Shown here: positions 8,419-17,990 of the stretch, one piece after another
How the letters are laid out: every line of letters starts with the position of its first letter
Numbering within the stretch: the stretch's first letter is position 1
Assembly: GCA_905236165.1 (NCBI GenBank)
Contig: CAJOOC010000169.1
Span: forward strand, 1-53,143
DNA length: 53,143 nucleotides
Direction: 5' to 3'
From: an uncultured Prevotella sp.
Lineage (GTDB): Bacteria; Bacteroidota; Bacteroidia; Bacteroidales; Bacteroidaceae
The notes under the pieces: generated by a model
Seen by the model: the letters and a program-made list of their open reading frames with translations, nothing else
Databases searched by the model: none
What the model was told of the DNA's origin: nothing
Position numbers and translations under genes: made by a program

Positions 8419-8520
8419 AGGGACGTGGGCGTCCCCTTCCGCGATGCCGCAAGGCATATAACGTCAATGCGGCACAGAGAAACAACCCTTTTCTGTCGCG
8501 GGCGAGACACCCACGTCCCT
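8419..8520. repeat. REP/MITE-like palindromic element
   Basis: Terminal inverted repeats AGGGACGTGGGCGTCCC (8419-8435) and GAGACACCCACGTCCCT (8504-8520); internal ATGCC-GCAA-GGCAT hairpin and TGCCGCA/TGCGGCA. Confidence 0.8.
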
Positions 8521-8614
8521 GTTCTACTCAAAAAAAATGGCGGAGGAGATTAAACATTTTCACCCCTTGTGCGTATATATAATAAGGTGTGGCGATTTTA
8601 TTCCCACCAAAACA

Positions 8615-9394
8615 ATGATGAAGAAGATAGCACTTTTGATTTTTTGCGGCATGCTGGGAATGACGCATGCCTATAGCCAGACAGAGAGTGGAGAAATTAA
8701 GACGATAGCCAAGAGCGACTATCGCCCACAGACGTCGTGGCCTTATCTGTATGCCGACTTTCAGGAGGCTGAGGTACACACCGACCAGGACAGTAGTGAC
8801 GTGATAGAGATAGGCATCAAGGCGCTGTACAACATTCACCTGCGTGGCAGCCTGCTTCACTATGTGGACAAAGTCGACGGTAAGGTACACCGCTCAGCCT
8901 TCCTGCCATCGCAGTACGTTATGCTTGCTGGCCGTAAATACGTGGTGCGCGACGGCAAAGTGATGGAGCTGCTGTCGAGGCAGGGCAACACGGAGCTGTT
9001 GCTGCAGACCGATGGACAGTGGCAGCAGCTGTTCCGCTATCAGGGTGCGGCATACGGCATGGAGATGACCGCCTCGGCCAATGAGGGACTGTATAACTCA
9101 GAGCTCTCCGGCCTGGACCGCCCGTCTTACGAGGTGCTATGTCAGCGACGCAGCGACGGTAGGGAGATACTGATGCGGGATGTGTACTACCTTTGCAAGG
9201 GCGCATCGCTGCAGGAGATACAGCAGGACAAAGGAGAAGTTGAACAGGTGTCGCGCAAGACGATGGAAAGGCTGCTACCAAAGAATAAGGTTAAGGCCTT
9301 CCGACAGTTCTGCAAGGCCAACAGCATCAATTTCCGCAACGGACAGGACATACGCAAAGCCTTCGAATGGCTTTGCCAACACAAGTTGGATTAA
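8615..9394 (+). CDS. secreted hypothetical protein
   Basis: Signal peptide MMKKIALLIFCGMLGMTHAYSQ; start moved from 8537 to ATG 8615. Confidence 0.75.
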   Translation: MMKKIALLIFCGMLGMTHAYSQTESGEIKTIAKSDYRPQTSWPYLYADFQEAEVHTDQDSSDVIEIGIKALYNIHLRGSLLHYVDKVDGKVHRSAFLPSQYVMLAGRKYVVRDGKVMELLSRQGNTELLLQTDGQWQQLFRYQGAAYGMEMTASANEGLYNSELSGLDRPSYEVLCQRRSDGREILMRDVYYLCKGASLQEIQQDKGEVEQVSRKTMERLLPKNKVKAFRQFCKANSINFRNGQDIRKAFEWLCQHKLD

Positions 9395-9410
9395 CATCCC
9401 GGGAGGACCC

Positions 9411-9447
9411 AATTCGTTAATTCGTTTATCCGCTAATTCGTTAATTT
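9411..9447 (+). repeat. GTTAATTY octamer array
   Basis: GTTAATTC GTTTATCC GCTAATTC GTTAATTT, ending 4 nt before ATG 9452. Confidence 0.85.
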
Positions 9448-9451
9448 GTCA

Positions 9452-9775
9452 ATGGTTATCTACAACCGCTACATACCCTTCGGCAAGAAGTATTTCGCCA
9501 TAAACCTCTGTGGCATCGTCTTTGCCAAATCGCGGCTCTCAACGATAGATTCGCGGCATGAGCGCATCCACACGATGCAGCAGCGGGAGATGCTGTTTGT
9601 GGGATTCTTCCTGTGGTATGTGACGGAATGGTTGGTGAGACTCATCATATATCGCAACCTCTACAGGGCCTACCGCAACATCTCCTTCGAACGCGAAGCC
9701 TACGCCAACCAACACATCAAAGGTTACAGCCACACACGCAAACACTATGCCTGGATAAGGTACATCCTGAACTGA
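9452..9775 (+). CDS. small membrane protein with HExxH motif
   Basis: MVIYNRYIPFGKKYFAINL ... DSRHERIHTMQQREMLFVGFFLWYVTEWLVRLIIY. Confidence 0.65.
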   Translation: MVIYNRYIPFGKKYFAINLCGIVFAKSRLSTIDSRHERIHTMQQREMLFVGFFLWYVTEWLVRLIIYRNLYRAYRNISFEREAYANQHIKGYSHTRKHYAWIRYILN

Positions 9776-9992
9776 CGGATTCGTGCCACTATGCAGCCAC
9801 GTCTGAACATTTTTCCCCCTTTTTTGGGGAAATCCTTTGACGTTTCAAAATCTATTTGATGTGTGTTTAAGTTTTAGCGGACACCAATAATTCCATATTC
9901 ACTTTTTTGTTGCTACGCACTCACTCCATTTCACCTTGAGCTAACTCCACCCTGCCCATCCCAAGGGGAGAGGGTATAAGCATGTCGCATTG

Positions 9993-10053
9993 CGAAACGA
10001 TCAGTTTCGGACTGTGAAACAGACAGTATCGGAGCCCGATACAACCTGTTTCA
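9993..10053. repeat. nested palindromic hairpin cluster
   Basis: CGAAAC-GATCA-GTTTCG (9993-10009) and TGAAACAG-ACA-GTATCGG-AGC-CCGATAC-AAC-CTGTTTCA (10015-10053). Confidence 0.8.
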
Positions 10054-10102
10054 AAATGAGTCAAGACTCTGAAACTGTAGGTGGGTTCTATTGATTACCA
10101 CC

Positions 10103-11278
10103 TTAATTTGAAAAGGCCTGGGTGATTTGATCTATGGCCTGAGTGACTATGGAGCGTGGGCATGCTACGTTCATGCGCATATAGCCCATGCCGCCGGGGC
10201 CGAACATGTGGCCGCTGTTGAAGCATACATGTGCCTTGTCGGCAAAGAAGCGTATAAGGTCGGACTGCTTCATCTTCATCTCTGTGCAGTCGAGGAAGAC
10301 GAGGAACGATGCCTCGGGGCGTATGGGCTTTATCTGCGGACATTCCGCAGCCATGCGGCTCATGAGGAGGTCGATGTTTCCATTTACATATTCTATCATG
10401 GCATTGCGCCATTCACGGCCTGCCTCGCTATAGCATGCTGCCGTGCAGTCGTAGCAGAGCACGTTGCCCAGGTCCTGGTCGCTGCCTTCGATGAATGAGA
10501 AGAGCCGGCTGCGGATGTCGGGGTTGTAGACGATGGCATGTGCCGAGACGATGCCAGGCAGGTTGAAGGTCTTGGTGGGTGCCTGCAGGGTGATGCTGTT
10601 CATGCGTGCCTCTTCGCTCACCGATGCGAAGGGAATGTGGCGGAGACCATTGAAGAGCATGTCGCAGTGTATCTCGTCGCTCACGACGAGTACCCTTTCC
10701 TCGGCACAGATGTGAGCCAGTTCCTGCAGCGTCTCCCTTGTCCAGCAGATGCCTGCGGGGTTGTGGGGGTTGCAGAGTATCATCATCTTGCTGCCCCGTA
10801 TGTCGCGGCGTAGCTGGTCGAAGTCCATCTCGAAGCTGTCGGCAGTCCTGCGAAGCGGCGTCATCACCACCTGTCTGTCGTTGGCCTCGGGCACGAGGCG
10901 GAAAGGATGGTAGACGGGCTCCTGGATAAGAATCTTGTCACCCTTCTCAGTGAAGCGCAGCAGGGAGAGGAAGATGCCGGAGACGACGCCGGGCACGTAG
11001 CTCACCATCTCTGGCGTGACGTCCACGCCATATTCCTCCTTGTTCCATTGACAGATTGAGTTGTAGTAGGCCTCGTGGGTGCATGTGTATCCCAGGATGC
11101 CCTGACGGAGGCGGTGCTCTATGGCCTCCATGACGAACGGGGGTGTGCGGAAGTCCATATCTGCCACCCACATGGGGATGACATCGGTACGTCCGCACAC
11201 CTTCTCAAGGTATTTCAGCTTGTAGCTGTCGGTTCCCTCGCGGGAGATGATTTCATCGAAGTATGTCTGTTGGGTCAT
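10103..11278 (-). CDS. PatB/MalY-family PLP-dependent aminotransferase / cystathionine beta-lyase
   Basis: VIPMWVADMDFRTPPFV ... LCNPHNPAGICWTRETL ... VSDEIHCDMLF ... TLQAPTKTFNLPGI. Confidence 0.92.
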   Translation of the reverse strand: MTQQTYFDEIISREGTDSYKLKYLEKVCGRTDVIPMWVADMDFRTPPFVMEAIEHRLRQGILGYTCTHEAYYNSICQWNKEEYGVDVTPEMVSYVPGVVSGIFLSLLRFTEKGDKILIQEPVYHPFRLVPEANDRQVVMTPLRRTADSFEMDFDQLRRDIRGSKMMILCNPHNPAGICWTRETLQELAHICAEERVLVVSDEIHCDMLFNGLRHIPFASVSEEARMNSITLQAPTKTFNLPGIVSAHAIVYNPDIRSRLFSFIEGSDQDLGNVLCYDCTAACYSEAGREWRNAMIEYVNGNIDLLMSRMAAECPQIKPIRPEASFLVFLDCTEMKMKQSDLIRFFADKAHVCFNSGHMFGPGGMGYMRMNVACPRSIVTQAIDQITQAFSN

Positions 11279-11377
11279 TGGTCGGGATGGGGGGGGGTAT
11301 GTGGCTTTGTGTGTTTATGTGTCTGCGATAATATCGCAGACTCTCGGACAGGGACGGGGGAAAGGGAGGACAATGGG

Positions 11378-13144
11378 TTAGTGTCTTGCGAGCCACTGTT
11401 CGGGGTTGAGCTTTGCGCGTTCTTTGCGTAGCTGGAACTGCAGGATGTTGTCTTTGCCTACCGTTCCCAGGCCCTGTCCCTTGCTTACCTTCTGTCCTTG
11501 TGATACGCTGACGGAGCGCAGGTTGCAGTATACGGAGATGTATGCTCCGTGTCTTACGAGCACGCCCATCGAGCCTCCGACATTAAAGACGGCACTCACC
11601 TCACCGTCGTAGATGGCTCTGGCGACGGCTCCCGGGCTTCCAAGGATGTTGATGCCCTTATTGTCGAGCACCACGCCGGGCAGTCCCTCCACGCCATGTT
11701 GTCCGAAATGGCTTACCACACGACCTCCTGCAATGGGCGACGGCATGCGGCCCTTGTTGGCCTCAAATCCTCCGCTCACCATACGGTCTTCGCTGGACAG
11801 CATGCTGGCATGGTCAGAGGCTCGCTTGGCTTCGGCTACGGCGCGCTCATTACGCAGTCTGTCGGCCTCGGCCTTGCGCTCTGCTGCTATGCGTGCTGCC
11901 TCAGCTTCACGCGCTATCTGTTCAGCACGCTCACGCGCCTTGCGTTCCTTCGCCGCAGCCTTCTCGTTGGCGGCACGCTCAGCAGCCTGTGCCCTTGCGC
12001 GGGCTTCGGCCTTGGCCTTCTCCTCGGCAGCCTTTGCCTCGGCAATGCGACGCGCATTCTCCCTTGCTCGTGCCTCAGCCTCGGCCTTCTTACGGGCCAG
12101 CTCCTCTGCACGCTTCTTGGCAGCGGCAGCCTCTTCGGCCTTCTTCTTGGCCTCGGCTATTGCACGCTGACGGGCACGCTCCACCTCCTCGGCCACGAGT
12201 TTGTCAATCTGTTCATTGAGCGCGGCATCTTTCTTCTTCTGCTCATCGATGACGGCCTGGATGGTCTTCTGCTGGTTCTGCAACGACTGTACGAGCTTCT
12301 GTTCCTCGTCCTTTTGTGCGAAGAGTTTCTGCTGCTCCTGGTGGCCACGCGTGAGCAGCGTGGATTTCTCGCCCCTCACGGCATGCAGCTGTCTGCGCTT
12401 GGCATCCACCTGAGCCTGCTTCTCCTGCAGGGCCTTGCCCTGGGTGCGCTGAAAGGCCGCATATTGTCGCATGAAGCGCAGGCGACGGTACATCTCTGAG
12501 AAGTTCTTTGCCGAGAAGACAAACATCAGCTGACTTTCAATGCCACGCTGCTTGGCCATGTAGCGCATGGACTTCACATAGTTGGCCTTTCGCTCCTTGA
12601 GCTGCGCGGAGAGGTTCTCAAGTTGTGCGGAGAGGAGGTCGATATCGGTGTTGATATGCCGCAGGTCGGTATTGATGGAGTCGATGGTCTGCTGCTGACG
12701 GTTCATGTCGCTGCTGATGCGCTCCAGGTCTTTCAGTTTTTCACGCACCTTGGCCTTGTTGGCACGCAACGCCTGCTCCTGCTTCTTGATATTCTGCTGT
12801 ATCTTGGCCCGCTCATTGCGCAGTCCCTTAATCTGGGCGTTACCCTGACTGTTGGCAGCAGCATTCTTGCCCTTTCCTGTTTTTTTTGCTGTTGTGGCTT
12901 TACCGGTAGTCTTGGCAGCTCCGGAATTCTTGGCTGTGCCTGTTTTCTTTGCTGTGGCGGTGTTTTTTGTAGTTGCAGCCTTTTTGGTAGTTGCGGCTTT
13001 TGGGGTTGTCTTCTTAGTGGTAGCCGTTTTCTTTGCCGCAGACTTCTTGGTCTGCGACACCGCATCATAAGGCATCATGGTCAGCATCAAGGCCGACAGT
13101 ATATATATAATAAGGTGTCTCACTCGATATTCCTCAATGGTCAA
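11378..13144 (-). CDS. EnvC-like coiled-coil protein with degenerate M23/LytM domain
   Basis: Signal-like N-terminus, K/A/T-rich segment, long coiled coil, C-terminal LytM-like domain (GGRVVSHFGQHGVEG ... GVLVRHGAYISVYCNL ... LQFQLRK). Start uncertain: TTG 13144 or GTG 13123. Confidence 0.85.
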   Translation of the reverse strand: MTIEEYRVRHLIIYILSALMLTMMPYDAVSQTKKSAAKKTATTKKTTPKAATTKKAATTKNTATAKKTGTAKNSGAAKTTGKATTAKKTGKGKNAAANSQGNAQIKGLRNERAKIQQNIKKQEQALRANKAKVREKLKDLERISSDMNRQQQTIDSINTDLRHINTDIDLLSAQLENLSAQLKERKANYVKSMRYMAKQRGIESQLMFVFSAKNFSEMYRRLRFMRQYAAFQRTQGKALQEKQAQVDAKRRQLHAVRGEKSTLLTRGHQEQQKLFAQKDEEQKLVQSLQNQQKTIQAVIDEQKKKDAALNEQIDKLVAEEVERARQRAIAEAKKKAEEAAAAKKRAEELARKKAEAEARARENARRIAEAKAAEEKAKAEARARAQAAERAANEKAAAKERKARERAEQIAREAEAARIAAERKAEADRLRNERAVAEAKRASDHASMLSSEDRMVSGGFEANKGRMPSPIAGGRVVSHFGQHGVEGLPGVVLDNKGINILGSPGAVARAIYDGEVSAVFNVGGSMGVLVRHGAYISVYCNLRSVSVSQGQKVSKGQGLGTVGKDNILQFQLRKERAKLNPEQWLARH

Positions 13145-13216
13145 TGGTCAACCCCGAACGAGGCAACTATGAAACGCTTGTCGTTTCAAGGAGAGTCCTG
13201 AGTGGGTCAACGAAGT

Positions 13217-13251
13217 TAATGCTCAATGCTTAATGCTTAATGCTCAATGCT
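13217..13251 (-). repeat. heptamer tandem array (AGCATTR)x5
   Basis: + strand TAATGCT CAATGCT TAATGCT TAATGCT CAATGCT, abutting the stop codon of the DUF4292 gene. Confidence 0.85.
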
Positions 13252-13883
13252 TACATTCCCGGCAGTTTAGACAGTACATCCTTCATCGCCACCTTCTCAT
13301 ATTTTGCCGAGACATCAGTTGTGGCATCGACCTTGGCGTCATAATCCACCTTCTTCACGTCAATGCCCAGCGATGTATTGCCCAAGGTCAGCGAGATATG
13401 GTTCTTCTTGTACTCGTCCCAGAAGCGGTTCTGTATCATCTGGAACGTTATGCCGTTCTTCTTCAGTATCTCTACATTCTCATAGCGTTCCTTCACATAC
13501 TGTTTGTGGATGCGGTCTATCAGGAGTACATAGTCGGGTGTGAACTCCAGTCGGCCTGCCTCCATGAGTCCGAGAGGCGTGACGAGCACCCTCACCACCA
13601 CATCGTGCTGCATCTGCAAACGTCCATCGACAGAGATATCGTTCTTGCCATCGTTGATTTTCACGTCGAGCTTGGCCGTGACGCTGTTGTGCTTCTCCCA
13701 GTCGGGTACTTCCGCATCCCTCTTCGAAGGTGGGATGTTATTGCTTGGCGTACTCTTATCTGTCGTGCTTACAGAGGGGGTTACGGCGGGTCCCTCAACC
13801 ACCTTGTGCGTACCGCACGACGTCATGATGAGCAACATCATGGTGCAGGCAACGCACCATTTCATCGTTAGTATCCTAATCAT
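13251..13883 (-). CDS. DUF4292-like lipoprotein
   Basis: Cys-containing signal peptide (MLLIMTSCGTHK); LDVKINDGKNDISVDGRLQMQHDVVVRVLVTPLGLMEAGRLEFTPDYVLLIDRIHKQYV. Confidence 0.8.
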   Translation of the reverse strand: MIRILTMKWCVACTMMLLIMTSCGTHKVVEGPAVTPSVSTTDKSTPSNNIPPSKRDAEVPDWEKHNSVTAKLDVKINDGKNDISVDGRLQMQHDVVVRVLVTPLGLMEAGRLEFTPDYVLLIDRIHKQYVKERYENVEILKKNGITFQMIQNRFWDEYKKNHISLTLGNTSLGIDVKKVDYDAKVDATTDVSAKYEKVAMKDVLSKLPGM

Positions 13884-15424
13884 TTTGTATCTTTGTTTTC
13901 GTTAAGTTTCTTTTCTATAGCTTCGAGATGCTGTTTTATCTCGTCGTCAATCTCGAGATATTCCGGATTGAGGCTCTCTCCTGCGGCCTCGGCCTCCTTC
14001 TTGAGGTCGGCAATCTCCTGTTCCATTGCCTTCAGCGCCATGTCGATGTACATCTTGGCCTCTTCGTATCGTCCTTCCTGATACAGAATCCATGCATAGG
14101 TGTCAAGATATGTGCCATTGGTGGGCTCGGCCATGATGGTTTTGTGGCTCATCTTCTCGGCCTTCTCCAGCTCGCGCCCGTCAACAGAGAGGAAGTATGC
14201 ATAGTTGTTCAGACACATCATCCTGTCAGGGTCATACACGAGGCAGCTGTCGTAGGCGTTGTATGCCTCCTCTTTCATATCCTTCTTATGCAGGATGTCG
14301 CCAAGCATCACATAGATATTTGCGCTCATCTCCGCCTTCGTGCTTTCTGTTATGTTTGCTGCTCCGAGCCGCAGGGTGGTGATGGCGTCGTCGTCCATAT
14401 TGTTGAGGTGCTGCGCCAGTCCGAGGTAGTAGTATAGTGCGGGCTCATTGGGCACATACTCCACGGCCTTCTTGCATTCCCTTACCACGTTCGTATCCAC
14501 CGTGTCGCGCCACAGTATCTCGATGAGCGAGAGGCGTGCCCTGATGTCCTCAGGCTTTATTGCGAGAATCTTTTCCAATGCTCCGCGAATGGAGTCTTCA
14601 GGCGCGGTCTTCATCCATTGGTACATAAGGCTTACGCGCGTATCGTCGTCGGTGCGGGGATTGTCGATGATATTGTTCATCAGGCTATCGGCCTGCTCCT
14701 CCTTTCCCGTAGCGCGATAGAAGTCCATGAGCGATGTCTGTCCCTGAAGATTCGAGGGTTCCTCCTTCAAGACATCAAGAAAAGCCTTCAGTGCCTCGTC
14801 CTTCCTGCCGTTGGTAAAGAGCCAGTTGCCCATCATCACCTGCAGGTTGAGGTCATAGGGATGCTTGTCGATGAGGCTTCTGAGCTCATCGTATGCGCCC
14901 TGCTGATTGCCCATAAAGGAATAGGCCTGCATCTTCGAGAGCGTGATGTCCTCGCTCTGTCCCTCCTGCAGCTCAAGTCGGTCGAGGGTCTTGAGCAGGT
15001 TGTCATAGTCGTGCTGCTGCTCATAGATGCGCACAAGGAGCTCAAGGATGTCGGAGCGGTCAGGCATTCGGGCCACGAGGTCTTCATAAACCTTCGTTGC
15101 CGACTCCACATCGCTGCGGTAGAGGTAGGTCTGCGCCAGCCTCTCCGCAAACTCCGTATTCTCGGGGGCAAGAGCCGTAGCACGCTCCAGGAATGACAGT
15201 CCGATGCTGTCAAGCCCGACGGCGTAGTTGAGCATTCCGAGACTGTAGTTTACCTCCGCGGCGTCGGGCCTCAGCTCGTAGCAACGGCGGAACAGTTCGT
15301 GTGCCTTGTCATAGTGGCTCATGTCCATCTGCCTCACCGCCTCAAGGTAGATGTATTCGTATTTGCCGGCTCCCACATGGAGCGAGCAGCATACCAGCAA
15401 TATGATTCCTAAGAGTCTTGACAA
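13880..15424 (-). CDS. tetratricopeptide repeat protein
   Basis: Multiple TPR-like repeats; overlaps the next gene by 4 bp. Confidence 0.9.
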   Translation of the reverse strand: MSRLLGIILLVCCSLHVGAGKYEYIYLEAVRQMDMSHYDKAHELFRRCYELRPDAAEVNYSLGMLNYAVGLDSIGLSFLERATALAPENTEFAERLAQTYLYRSDVESATKVYEDLVARMPDRSDILELLVRIYEQQHDYDNLLKTLDRLELQEGQSEDITLSKMQAYSFMGNQQGAYDELRSLIDKHPYDLNLQVMMGNWLFTNGRKDEALKAFLDVLKEEPSNLQGQTSLMDFYRATGKEEQADSLMNNIIDNPRTDDDTRVSLMYQWMKTAPEDSIRGALEKILAIKPEDIRARLSLIEILWRDTVDTNVVRECKKAVEYVPNEPALYYYLGLAQHLNNMDDDAITTLRLGAANITESTKAEMSANIYVMLGDILHKKDMKEEAYNAYDSCLVYDPDRMMCLNNYAYFLSVDGRELEKAEKMSHKTIMAEPTNGTYLDTYAWILYQEGRYEEAKMYIDMALKAMEQEIADLKKEAEAAGESLNPEYLEIDDEIKQHLEAIEKKLNENKDTK

Positions 15425-15472
15425 TGTTTGCTTCTTTATTACTTCGTGTCGATGTAACGATTACTCCTTATT

Positions 15473-15910
15473 TTATTTTGTGCCTGTATGACCATAGCCT
15501 CCCTCACCGCGCTCCGTCTCGTCCAGTTCCTCAACAATGACAAAGTCGGCCTGCTCGTGCTTGGCTATCACCATCTGTGCAATGCGCTCACCGGGTTCTA
15601 TGGTGAAGGGCTCGTTTGACACATTCACCAGCACCACGCCTATCTCACCGCGATAGTCTGCATCGATGGTGCCAGGGGTATTGAGCACCGTTATGCCGTG
15701 CTTCAGAGCGAGTCCGGAGCGAGGGCGCACCTGTGCCTCATAGCCTTCGGGGAGTGATATGCGGAGCCCCGTCGGGAAGAGGTGGCGCTCCAGTGGCTTC
15801 AGCGTTACGGCCTCAGTAATATCGGCACGCAGATCCATGCCTGCGCTCTGCGGCGTGGCATACTGTGGGAGGGGCTGACGGCCCGTATTTACTACTTTTA
15901 TCTGTATCAT
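15473..15910 (-). CDS. dut: dUTP diphosphatase
   Basis: SAGMDLRAD ... [31 protein letters not shown] ... GGYGHTG. Confidence 0.97.
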   Translation of the reverse strand: MIQIKVVNTGRQPLPQYATPQSAGMDLRADITEAVTLKPLERHLFPTGLRISLPEGYEAQVRPRSGLALKHGITVLNTPGTIDADYRGEIGVVLVNVSNEPFTIEPGERIAQMVIAKHEQADFVIVEELDETERGEGGYGHTGTK

Positions 15911-15919
15911 GTCGTTGCT

Positions 15920-17023
15920 TTATTTATAGAATGTCTTTTCGAAAGCCTGGAACTCATCCTGCCCTTTCACGCATCGCTTCCACCATGCCTCAAGGAATCC
16001 GAACCCGTAGCCCATGAGCTGTGTGAAAGCGGCGGCGATGCTGATAAAGCCTATCTTCACGGAGCGGTTCCTTATGGATGAGTCGATGAGGATGAGCAGG
16101 GCGTAAAGGATGATTGGCAGCCACGGGGCAGCACACAGCCAGTACCATTTCTCCACATCGTCGTAGGCCATCAATATACGCCCTACAGCAGAGATGAGTA
16201 TGAGCCCAATCACTCCCACGGTGAACACCATCGGGAGCATGTGCACCAGCTTCATCGTGCCGGGATGGCGCTTCTCCAGGTTTATGCGTGCTATGCCGCT
16301 GTTGTACACCTGACGGAAGAACTTCTTCAGGTCTGTGCGCCGCTTGTGCCACACCCACGCTGAGGGGAAGAGGCAGGTCCTGTAGCCCGCCTCCACGATG
16401 CGATATGAGAAATCGATGTCCTCACCGAAGCGCATCTTGGTGAAGCCTCCCAGCTTGCAGTACACATCGCTGCGCACACCCATGTTGTATGAGCGGGGAT
16501 AGAACTTGTCCAGCGCACCCTTGTTGGACTTCTGCGCAGAACCGCTGTTGCCTTTCTGCGCCGCGCCCTTTCCAGCCTTGCCGCCGCGTATGCCTCCGGT
16601 GGTGAAGAAACTCGTCATAGAATAGCTGATGGCCTTCTGTACGGGTGTGAACGACGGATGAGCCGCATCGGGCCCGCCGAAGGCTCCTATCTCGCCTGCC
16701 GCAGACTGTTGCTGCAGCTCTTCATGGACGCACTTCAGATAGTCGTCAGGCAGGACGATGTCGCTGTCGAGTATTATGAGCCACTCGCCCTTGGCGTGTT
16801 CCGCGCCATAGTTGCGGCTCTGCCCGGGACCGCTGTTCGCCTTGCTCAGGTACGACAGCGGCAGGATGTCCGCAAAAGCATCGCAGACATCCTTACAGGT
16901 GACAGTGGAACCATCCTCCACGATTATCACCTCATAATCAGTAAAGGCCTGACGAGTAAGGCTCTCCAAGAGTTCCTTTACCTCGTCAGGCCTATTATAT
17001 ACAGGTACTATTAATGAATACAT
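15920..17023 (-). CDS. family 2 glycosyltransferase
   Basis: MYSLIVPVYNRPDEVKELLESL ... GEWLIILDSDIVLPDDYL; C-terminal TM segments. Confidence 0.93.
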   Translation of the reverse strand: MYSLIVPVYNRPDEVKELLESLTRQAFTDYEVIIVEDGSTVTCKDVCDAFADILPLSYLSKANSGPGQSRNYGAEHAKGEWLIILDSDIVLPDDYLKCVHEELQQQSAAGEIGAFGGPDAAHPSFTPVQKAISYSMTSFFTTGGIRGGKAGKGAAQKGNSGSAQKSNKGALDKFYPRSYNMGVRSDVYCKLGGFTKMRFGEDIDFSYRIVEAGYRTCLFPSAWVWHKRRTDLKKFFRQVYNSGIARINLEKRHPGTMKLVHMLPMVFTVGVIGLILISAVGRILMAYDDVEKWYWLCAAPWLPIILYALLILIDSSIRNRSVKIGFISIAAAFTQLMGYGFGFLEAWWKRCVKGQDEFQAFEKTFYK

Positions 17024-17589
17024 TATTCCTTCATGCGCTGCAGGTAGCTGCCGTCGCGTGTGTCGACCTGAACGAGCTCACCCTCCTCGATGAAGAGAGG
17101 CACGCGAATCTCAACGCCAGTCTCCAGAGTGGCAGGCTTCAGGGTGTTGGTGGCGGTATCGCCCTTCACACCTGGCTCAGAATGAACCACGCGGAGCACT
17201 GTCTTTACGGGCATCTCTGCATAGAGCACGGTGTCAGTATCAGCATCGCTGACAACCTCCACGATGTCTGACTCCTTCATAAACTCCACACCCGTTACGA
17301 GGTCGGCAGCGATAGGAGTCTGGTCATAGGTCTCCTGGTTCATAAAGATATAGTCCTCACCCTCTTTGTAGAGATACTGATATGGACGACGTGAAATCTG
17401 TACGTCCTCCAGTTTCTCACCAATGTTGAAGCGACGCTCCAGTACACGACCGTCAGTCACGTTCTTCAACTTTACATTCATGATTGTGTTACCCTTACCT
17501 GGCTTGCGATGCTGGAAATCGATGCAAACCCAAATGCCACCGTCCATACGAACGGCAACGCCTTTCTTAATGTCTTGTGAATTAATCAT
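17023..17589 (-). CDS. efp: elongation factor P
   Basis: MINSQDIKKGVAVRMDGGIWVCIDFQHRKPGKGNTIMNVKLKN; start trimmed from 17667 to ATG 17589. Confidence 0.95.
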   Translation of the reverse strand: MINSQDIKKGVAVRMDGGIWVCIDFQHRKPGKGNTIMNVKLKNVTDGRVLERRFNIGEKLEDVQISRRPYQYLYKEGEDYIFMNQETYDQTPIAADLVTGVEFMKESDIVEVVSDADTDTVLYAEMPVKTVLRVVHSEPGVKGDTATNTLKPATLETGVEIRVPLFIEEGELVQVDTRDGSYLQRMKE

Positions 17590-17710
17590 AATTATTTGTG
17601 TAATACCTTGAATAAGCGCATAATACGCATGCAAAGTTACAAAAATTCCTCTAATAAGTAGGTGCAAATCAATTTTTTTAACGTCATTTAGAGATATTTC
17701 CGCTCCGTTT

Positions 17711-17742
17711 CTTGCGTAATTAAATAATTATGCGTACCTTTG
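17711..17742 (+). promoter_or_regulatory. promoter of rpmH
   Basis: CTTG 17711-17714, N20, TACCTTTG 17735-17742. Confidence 0.6.
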
Positions 17743-17810
17743 CACCTCGAATTGCGCCTTCAAGCGCACTGTATGAGCCAAAACAAGCAAAACAGAATAT
17801 AAAAAGAGCA

Positions 17811-17966
17811 ATGAAAAGAACATTCCAACCACACAATCGTCGCCGCGTGAACAAGCATGGATTCCGTGAGCGTATGTCAACAAAGAACGGTCGTCGTGTG
17901 CTGGCTTCACGTCGTGCACATGGTCGTAAGAAACTCACAGTCAGCGACGAGCACCACGGAAAATAA
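17811..17966 (+). CDS. rpmH: 50S ribosomal protein L34
   Basis: [51 protein letters not shown]. Confidence 0.98.
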   Translation: MKRTFQPHNRRRVNKHGFRERMSTKNGRRVLASRRAHGRKKLTVSDEHHGK

Positions 17967-17990
17967 GCCCTTGGGCTTTCCGCCAGACAG

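Noticed and set aside
11549-12499. Long + strand ORF (316 aa) opposite the EnvC-like gene
   Set aside because: Low-complexity Leu/Ser/Cys-rich antisense shadow of a coiled-coil gene; no start context or family
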